From Vitellaria paradoxa (Eukaryota; Streptophyta; Magnoliopsida; Ericales; Sapotaceae), in contig CM034241.1 in assembly GCA_019916065.1 (NCBI GenBank), forward strand, positions 23,575,541 through 23,639,540: a DNA stretch of 64,000 nucleotides, written 5' to 3'. The notes below the pieces were generated by a model that had not been told where the DNA came from, ran no database searches, and saw only the letters and a list, made by a program, of their open reading frames with translations. Numbering within the stretch: position 1 is the first letter of the stretch; each line of letters starts with the position of its first letter. The position numbers and the translations under genes were made by a program. Of the stretch, positions 56,851 to 64,000 are shown piece by piece.

Positions 56851-56994
56851 ATCATTTTTTTTTTTTTGGTGATTTGGTCAAAGTTTTCTTTAATCCTATA
56901 AGAATTTTCTAGGGTTTTTAGTAAAATAGGTCAATCATAGCATTAAATACATACATGTATGGGCATGTGCGACACATATTATGCTACGCTTTGT

Positions 56995-57131
56995 GGGTGT
57001 TTGGTTAGCCAAAAAATACAGTAAAAATATAAAGATTTGATGTAAAAGTGAGATGTGACAAAATTTGATTAAAAGAAAAATACAAAAATAATGTTGGTGG
57101 GTTTTGGTTGATTTTGGTTAACCAAACATCC
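56995..57131. mobile_element. Short MITE in duplication copy 2 (137 bp)
   Basis: Inverted ends GGGTGTTTGGTTAGCCAAAA and (complement) GGATGTTTGGTTAACCAAAA, 18 of 20 matching. It is absent from the corresponding position in copy 1 (about 40140), which acts as an empty site. Confidence 0.75.
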
Positions 57132-57757
57132 ATTCGTTTGAGAATATCAGGTAACTTGTTGTTATTCATTTACTCTCTTAAATTTCAAATTTATTTTAAA
57201 TTATCAAAAGTCAAAATATCAAATTAACAAAAATTAAAAATTTAATTATTAAAAAGTTAATTTATTTTTTCTTTCCAAAACACAAAAAAATAATTAGAAA
57301 AATTATTAATTTTCTCTTCCCAAGCTAAGTTTGAAGCAATAAATAAAGGAATTTTTTTGACAAAAGAGTAAATTTTTAGTTAAAAATGTTGAGGCCTTCT
57401 AGTATGTTTCATGCCAATGATTCAGTTTGGCCGTCGTTTTATTGTTTAGTTTCAAGTTCCAAATGTAAAAATGAAAGTCCACTTTTTTTTGTGGTGATGA
57501 AAACGAAAGTCGACATGTAAAAGGGAAATAGATGCTAAAACTAATTAAAAAGTAAACATCGAATGAGTTAATATTAAATCTAAAAAATAAAATTTTATCT
57601 CTTAAGAAAGAGGTGGCGAATAATAGTTTTCTAATGTAAATATTTTATACTCTGCACTAATAATGAGAAAATAAATAAAAAACATAACTATATATAGTTG
57701 TATTTAGAAATATATTGAAAATTAAAAAATTAATAGAGAAAAATGGGGGTTTGGATG

Positions 57758-57892
57758 GCATTTGGAGTTTTTAAAAAGTTAAAGAAATAAAAAAAAATTA
57801 AAAGTTGGTATAAAATAACATGTGGCAAATTTTGATTAGAAGAAATAGATAACTTATTGAGTTTTTTTTGGAGTTTTTCGAAAAAATTTGGA
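57758..57892. mobile_element. Short MITE in duplication copy 2 (about 135 bp)
   Basis: Lies between 'gtttggatg' and 'tatcataaaag'. Copy 1 reads straight through (41129-41145), so it is an insertion. Its ends ATTTGGAGTT and (complement) ATTGGAGTT are inverted. Exact edges are uncertain by a few bases. Confidence 0.6.
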
Positions 57893-59625
57893 ACTCCAAT
57901 GTATCATAAAAGAAATAATAATTTTCAAATCACTTATAATAGTAGTTTATTCTATTTTTCCTTTATATCTAAAATTTAATTCTAAACCCATCCACTTGAA
58001 ACCTAAACCCATGCATACCCACCATTAATACTCTAAAATTGAATGGGAAATTACATTAGCACTGAAGTGGTAATTTTCAACCATACTAACAAGTAAACAT
58101 TGAGTAGAGAATATGTAAATTTGGTCACATACAATAGTAAAATGGTCATATTAATTGATAAATTGGACAGTCACATCTATTGCTAGATTTAGTCACAATA
58201 TTGGCAAATTTAATTACATTTAGTAATAAAGATAATAATATGACTTGTGGGGATATATAACTATTTTTTATTTGAAAATCATTATTGTTATCTATCATTT
58301 TACGTAAAAACTACCTTTTTTTTAATCTAATTGTCTATATTTTTCCATCAACCAATTTAAATTGTAAACTTCAATGTTGTAAGTACTCAAAATGACTAGT
58401 TCAATGTCATAGCCATTTCTAAAATCAAATATGTGATATAATAATTGTAGTCAAATCATAGAAAGTTGCCAATAACTTAGGTAATATAGTTAGAGATGAA
58501 CACTATGGGATTTTTCCCATGCCAATTGCTTGAAGAAATGATCATTTTGGCATTAAGAATGAATACAAAATCATTTCATTTCCATACTTACATATCATCA
58601 ATACCATTTGAAAGCATTCTAGCAAGACTAACATTAAGAATTCCATGATTCCAACTTAGAATTACTAGTTCCAGTTTTATTACAAAGTGGTCGAATGATT
58701 GTAAAGACCCTTATTTTCGGTTTTGATGATCATAAAAATCTACAAAAATATCAAAATCATCAAACCAGGATTGCCAAATTCTTGTTCTAGGATAGCTCCT
58801 ACCAACATATGCTAACAAGAGAAGGATAGAAGAGACTTAAGAGTACTATTTCAAATAGAATTGCCACAAAACTTCACACTGACATTAACAGAGCATTTAC
58901 AATCAAAGTTGCTGAGTTAGAATAGTTAAATTATCATTTCACATGGTGCTTTGATATGTGTGCCTAAATTCCCAATGCATGCTTATTAGCGCAATGTCTA
59001 GGGGATCAATATGAAGGTGCCATTAGACTGTCCGCATGCCAAAATGATAAGATAAGTCAATTTGTAAGATTTTTAGGGTGTTTAACTAAAAGAATCATAA
59101 AACGTCTTACTAGTTCAGTCCATTTATGCACAATAATTTTCAAAGGGTCATAAGTTGACCTCCAGAAGTCAATTTTTAACCAAATTGTCCACCAAAACAA
59201 ATCTAATTAATCCTAATTTGGTGTAGAAGCAATTAATTTACAGTTGGATCATATCAAAAAGCCTAAAACCCTATTAACTTTACCCGATTAGGACTATACT
59301 TTGCTTGAGCAAGCAAAGGAGGAGCAAGGGTGATTGAACCACTAGGCCTTCACCCTATCCTATGGCTTAGGGTGGTGTAGCCTCCTTTGCTCTCTCCTAG
59401 TATGCTAATTAATCTTGTTTTTCCTTTTGATGTTATCTAGGTCCTACACCGATGCACTAAGTAGCTATTTTTACATCCCATTACTGTGCAGATCTATCTA
59501 ACAACTCTATACTGCACAAAATTATCACGATAAGGTACATTTTATTGAATAACTTGCTTACCCCTATGTAGTAGAATATTCTGCAATAGTAAAATGGTAG
59601 CTTCGAACTCTAACAAAAAAAAAAA

Positions 59626-60749
59626 AACTAAGAGAATCTTATAATTATAATCTTATTATAATTTCTTTCACAAAGCATAGTACTTTAAGGAGTTTATTAT
59701 AAAGATACATACAACAGATGCTATGATAAAGAATGCCTTTTTATTAATAAATTACATTATATAATTTATACATCCAATTTGATTTGCTGTAGGGCACTAA
59801 ACTAACAAAAATTTTATGTTTGGTACATTTAATGCTTGGTGAACCATCTTGTTAGTTAAGTGGTTACCTCAAAATTCCATAGCATCATTGTATGTTTATG
59901 ATTTCAGCAAATCTTCCAACTTTAGTCCACCATCGATGGATTGGGAATGGACTATATAGTTACCATTTTATTATGAATGAAAAGCCCACTAGATGTTTGA
60001 TAACATGCTTAGACGACTTCTTACGTTTATAAATTATTTTAATTTCTTGTGTTTGTAGTTATATTTATCCATTCTCACTTCAAAAAAAAAAAAAAAGACT
60101 AGCTTAGTTAAACTAGGTTAGATCACCTACTACTCTAGAAAGTGAATTGAGTGTGAGCATCTCGTAATGACTCGGTTTCTAAATTCATTTTTTTAGAGTA
60201 TGATTTTTTGTGGGGGTTTATTTGAGCCATGTTTGGCTAGTTAGGTTAGGGATTGTGTTAGTTTTAACTGAGGTTAGTTTAAATTTTAACCATGGTTGAG
60301 TAGATAGCTCAACATTTAGAAGTTTTCTAAGTATGGAGTTGTTGTTTGGACAGGCATCTAGATGAGCTTGTCATTCGAGGCAAGTATTTGGATGGCTTAT
60401 TGTTCGGAGGGTGTTTGGATGGCCTAGGTTCTGGGTAGCGACTGTGTCAGCCTTTGTCCTGGTCTCTTAACTTTCAATCACCACATTCTCTCCTCCCTTA
60501 GACTTAGTTTATCCCATCCCTCTCCCTAAGTTGCCCTTACTCCTTCAAATTTCCCTACACCCCTCTATATATCTATGTGCGTATTCGTGAGTGTGTGGGT
60601 GCGTTTGGAAGTTTCCAATTGAGAAAGAAAGAGTATGAAAGATAAGTAGAAGAGGGTGAGGGCAAAGAGATGAGAGTTTGAGAGAGGATTGGGGTGTGAG
60701 ATGTGTGTGAACTATGATGCTCGGTGGAGGTATTGGGTGCAGTTGGTGG
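59626..60749. other. Spacer, possibly a degenerate LTR-like sequence
   Basis: No gene seen. From about 60170 ('gtaatgactcggtttctaaa') the order of a TGTAAT-type start, a pyrimidine-rich stretch and then a purine-rich stretch (60600-60680) recalls the solo LTR at 51522-53557, but there is little direct identity. It could be a distant relative of that family. Confidence 0.25.
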
Positions 60750-61311
60750 CAAGGACGAATCTACCTTGAGGCAGGGCAGATAATCTCCTTGATTTCGTAC
60801 TTAAAATTATCAAAATACGCTTAGTATTTTAGTTTATTAAAACAATAAAATTAATTCAAATTTAGGTTATTTTGTCCTTATTAAAAATTAAGGTTAACTC
60901 AAAAATTTTCAACATAAATGGAGTTTAAAAAAATCAATCCCAAATATTTTTTGTGAAATAAAATGCATTTTCTCATAAGACTATTGAATACTTTTGTACG
61001 TAATATAAAGAAATATAATATATAACATAATAAATTATATAAATAGTAAAAACTTAATAATATTTTTTTTAGTAACCAGATATATCTCTAATAAATTTTA
61101 GGTGCTGCTAAAAGGACCAGTTAACCATTAAACTGTAAAAATTATATTAATTAGTTTAATATCCAAGAGTAACTTTATCTCTTCCTAAAAATAACATTAT
61201 TTATCTCCTACTCTTAATCCCGACATAACTCGTTGCCCTCACTTATTTTCCTATTCTGAGGTATTTGGTGCCTACTGCCCTTCCTTACTAAAAATCCTGG
61301 ATCCATCCCTG
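60750..61311. mobile_element. hAT-like MITE with perfect 8-bp TSD (562 bp)
   Basis: Flanked by the direct repeat GTTGGTGG (60742-60749 and 61312-61319). Inverted ends CAAGGACGAATCTA and (complement) CAGGGATGGATCCA match at 10 of 14 positions. The interior is AT-rich and non-coding. Confidence 0.75.
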
Positions 61312-61319
61312 GTTGGTGG

Positions 61320-64000
61320 CAAAGGTATCCTAGTCTTCTTCAACTGCTCAGTGGCTTCTTCTTCTTCTTGATTTCTTCCTCTTCCCTGACTCCTTCTCTT
61401 TCACGGTTGAGGTAGGGGTTTCTGTTTGAGTTTATTTGCATAATTTTGGGGTGTGTGTGTTGGTTAAAGATGCTTGGATGTATGACGTAGAAGAGGATGA
61501 TATATGTGTGTGTGTATGGATATTTGTTTGTGGGTAAGATGCAAATGAGTATTGACAAAAATATTTAGAAATCCATGAAATTAGTTGCTAAGTGATAAAT
61601 TTTTGTTGAATAATTGATGATTCATGTTAAAAAAATTTGAGTTTTAGAAAGGATTTTGTTATAAAAACTTAGTTTCGAACTGTAACGGCGATTTATGTGT
61701 TTCTGGTCTTTGGTATGGTGTCTGGATAGCGTTTAGGTGTCAGATGCTTGCGTCTGGAAGGCCATTAGGCATCAAGATGTCAAAGTTAGGACAATAAAAT
61801 ACCGTTTAGATGGGAGCATACGAATAGGGCTGTTTAGACGAGTGTGCAAACGACCCTCCTCTTACTTTGCTATGATTTTAGTATTGTTTGCCTCTTCTCC
61901 TATTTTGGGTTATTTTGGGACTAAATGTGGCTTTAAATTTGAAAATAATATATTTTCAAAGATGAAAAAAATGACTTTGGAGGATTATAATTTAATGTTA
62001 AATTATAGGAAAATTTATACTTGTTTGTATTTTATTACTAAACGAAGATGTTGTGTGGAAGAGGAGATTAAGTATGATAAATTGATATATTTCAAATATG
62101 CCATAATTCTAGCATGGTATAATGTTATGCTGATGAGAATAATATGATGAATACACTTATAACGCAATGAGCATATTTTATAAATATAAACATGATGTTA
62201 AATGATGATGTTATGATGTTGGTTTATGAAGGTCAATGAAGTTAAGTGTTTAATTGTCATGCCAGGCATATTTTATAACCTTGAAAAGCATATTGTTTAA
62301 TTATTATAATTGGGTAGTGTAACATGAGTACATATGGCACTTGGACTTACTAGGATAAAAAGAAAAAAAATATGGCACTTGGATTACAAAGTAAATAAAT
62401 TAATTGCCCACGAGAAAAGAAAAGGAAAGGAGATTCAAAAATTTTGTTATTATTTGATTTGTAATAACAATTTGAAGGAAAAAGAAAGGGATGTAATTTC
62501 AAAAATTAAAAATAATTAAATTAGAAAATTGATTTATCGATAAGTAACATTTAGGTTTTATATTTTTTTGATTCATTCAAATAAAATACTTAGGATTTTT
62601 ATATTCCCTTCTTCTTTATCTTACATTTTTCTTTTCATCTTCTTTCTTCCCCTTTTTCTTTTGCCTCACCAGATTCTCACTCCAAACAAACTGTAAAACT
62701 ATATTTGAATTAGGAAATGGACATGAATAAAATAATCATTCTCACAATTTATTTTTCTCATTTGGCATACTAATAAGAGGTGAGAATACTCATTCCCATA
62801 AAATATTGATTCCAACAAAATGTAAGAATGACCATTCTATCTCAAATTAAAGAGTTACCATTTCTCTATTTTCATCTCCTCAAATAAATAAGAGCAAGAA
62901 AGAGAAAAAAGGAAAGAAAAAAATGTGAAAGCAAATAGTAGTAGCCACTAATCACCAATACCAATCATCATTGTCATAATCACGCATAACCTCCAACCAC
63001 CCCTCCCCACGACCACCAAGCCCACACGCACCATCACTTTTACCGTCCTCCACTGTTCATTACCCCCACCAGCCTCACACGCACCACCACTTTTACCACC
63101 ATAATACTACACGATCTCTATCTCCATGTATATTCTCACACTACATTTAATTTTTTCTATTTAATTTAATTTTAATTTAAACTAAATTAAAATATTAAAA
63201 TAAAAATAATTATTCTATTTTAATATTATTCAACTTAAAAACCAAACAAAAGAATAAAAATAACCATTCCATTATAACATTATAAATTTGAAAATTAAAC
63301 AAAATGATAAAATATGGTCATTCTATTTCAACCTTCATTCTTGAAAATTTTGAACCAAACAACCACACACAAAGTAAAAATAATAACACTAGATAATAAT
63401 TAGAAAACCCTTTCACAAGGAAAAAAAAACATATATTACAAATCCCACTATCAACAAGTTACAAAACATTACTTGAATTCTCTATGAATCATTCGCACAA
63501 ATTCTTTTGCTAATCTTGCTCGAATCACTCAACTAATCCTACAAGCAAACTTTCTACTTCACACAGAAGGTAAACAAAGAATACAAAGAAAAATCAGAGA
63601 AAGACCTATAAGCTCACAAAGGAAAAATTCTCTCTTTCACAAGATTTTATAATATGCCCCTTCAATTCCATATGGTACATTAAGCTTAGATGCATATATA
63701 TAGACTTACAAAGTCCTATTCTGACTGGGACTCAAATACATAAACAGATTTCCTAAACGGAAACAAAATCTTCTATAAAAGATATACTCGAACCATCGTG
63801 CTTCCATCAACTAGGCTGCGAGAACTACTAGAATGCCCAAAAATCAACAAGGTCGATTCTGCACGCATCTTGCGGTCTCCCAGTGCCCATGTGGCGCAAT
63901 CGCGCACTCTCTGTGATTTGCATGCGATGCACATTGGAATTTTGCGTGTGTCCTAATATATGTAGTTTTCTTCTTCACTCTTATTTGAACTTGGATTGCA
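61320..64000. other. AT-rich spacer to the window edge
   Basis: The stretches 61737-62147 and 62334-62519 are open by chance and show no domain. A 52-bp-offset direct repeat of 'cacacgcacca(t/c)cactttta' lies at 63023-63045 and 63075-63097, in a CCACC-rich island. Around 62690-63365 'ccaaacaa' ends and 'gaatgaccattct' blocks suggest one or more small MITEs, limits unclear. The last ~200 bp (63800-64000) are less AT-rich but unrecognised. Confidence 0.4.

Larger units (their letters stand above)
56865..59625. repeat. FAS1 upstream region, copy 2 of the segmental duplication
   Basis: Collinear with 40010-42350. It contains two MITE-sized insertions (56995-57131 and 57758-57892) and an extra stretch (58320-58910) absent from copy 1. 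The E2F-like motif of copy 1 is not conserved. There is no ORF of note. Confidence 0.8.

Noticed and set aside
61737..62519. Two open frames (136 and 61 codons) near the right end
   Set aside because: AT-driven composition and no recognisable protein.

Overview
The window is nuclear DNA of a flowering plant, most likely a eudicot. The evidence is a 12-exon CAF-1 large-subunit (FASCIATA1) gene with plant-type GT-AG introns, a plant-only DUF247 gene, Ty3/gypsy elements of the Tat type and many MITE-sized DNA elements in AT-rich spacers. Nothing seen identifies the species. I found no CRISPR array, bacterial operon or credible tRNA/rRNA gene.

Layout. 1-410: frameshifted first exon of a MATE efflux transporter, minus strand, cut by the window edge. 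410-3488: AT-rich spacer with small dispersed repeats. 3489-15492: a gypsy (Tat-type) LTR retrotransposon with both ~0.9 kb LTRs, PBS, PPT, degraded gag-pol, a 113-bp tandem array behind pol, and a four-exon gene on the opposite strand between pol and the 3' LTR. 15493-16041: two overlapping minus-strand ORFs that look like a fragment of an endogenous pararetrovirus. 16042-25200: gene-poor DNA with a ~1.6 kb inverted-repeat element carrying a ~232-bp tandem array, an ACCGG-rich element and a dispersed AT-rich MITE family. 25276-26694: intact DUF247 gene. 26870-27870: LINE remnants. 28779-39699: FAS1, minus strand, complete (838 aa predicted), with E2F-like sites upstream.

40010-59625: a duplication of the FAS1 5' region. 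The second copy lies at 44850-45120 (exon 1 remnant) and 56865-59625 (upstream DNA). It is split by an 8-bp-TSD hAT-like element (45121-45696) and by a second, 5'-truncated gypsy remnant (about 46230-56850). That remnant itself hosts a hAT MITE (48968-49398) and a 2.0 kb solo LTR (51522-53557). It also carries a 107-bp tandem array behind integrase and a decayed antisense gene, mirroring the first element. 60750-61311: another hAT-like MITE with a perfect 8-bp TSD. The rest, to 64000, is AT-rich spacer.

The working host genes are FAS1 (replication-coupled histone H3-H4 deposition) and the DUF247 gene. Most remaining coding sequence is transposon-derived and broken. Exon joins, frameshifts, TIRs and TSDs were read by eye; no alignment or database search was run.
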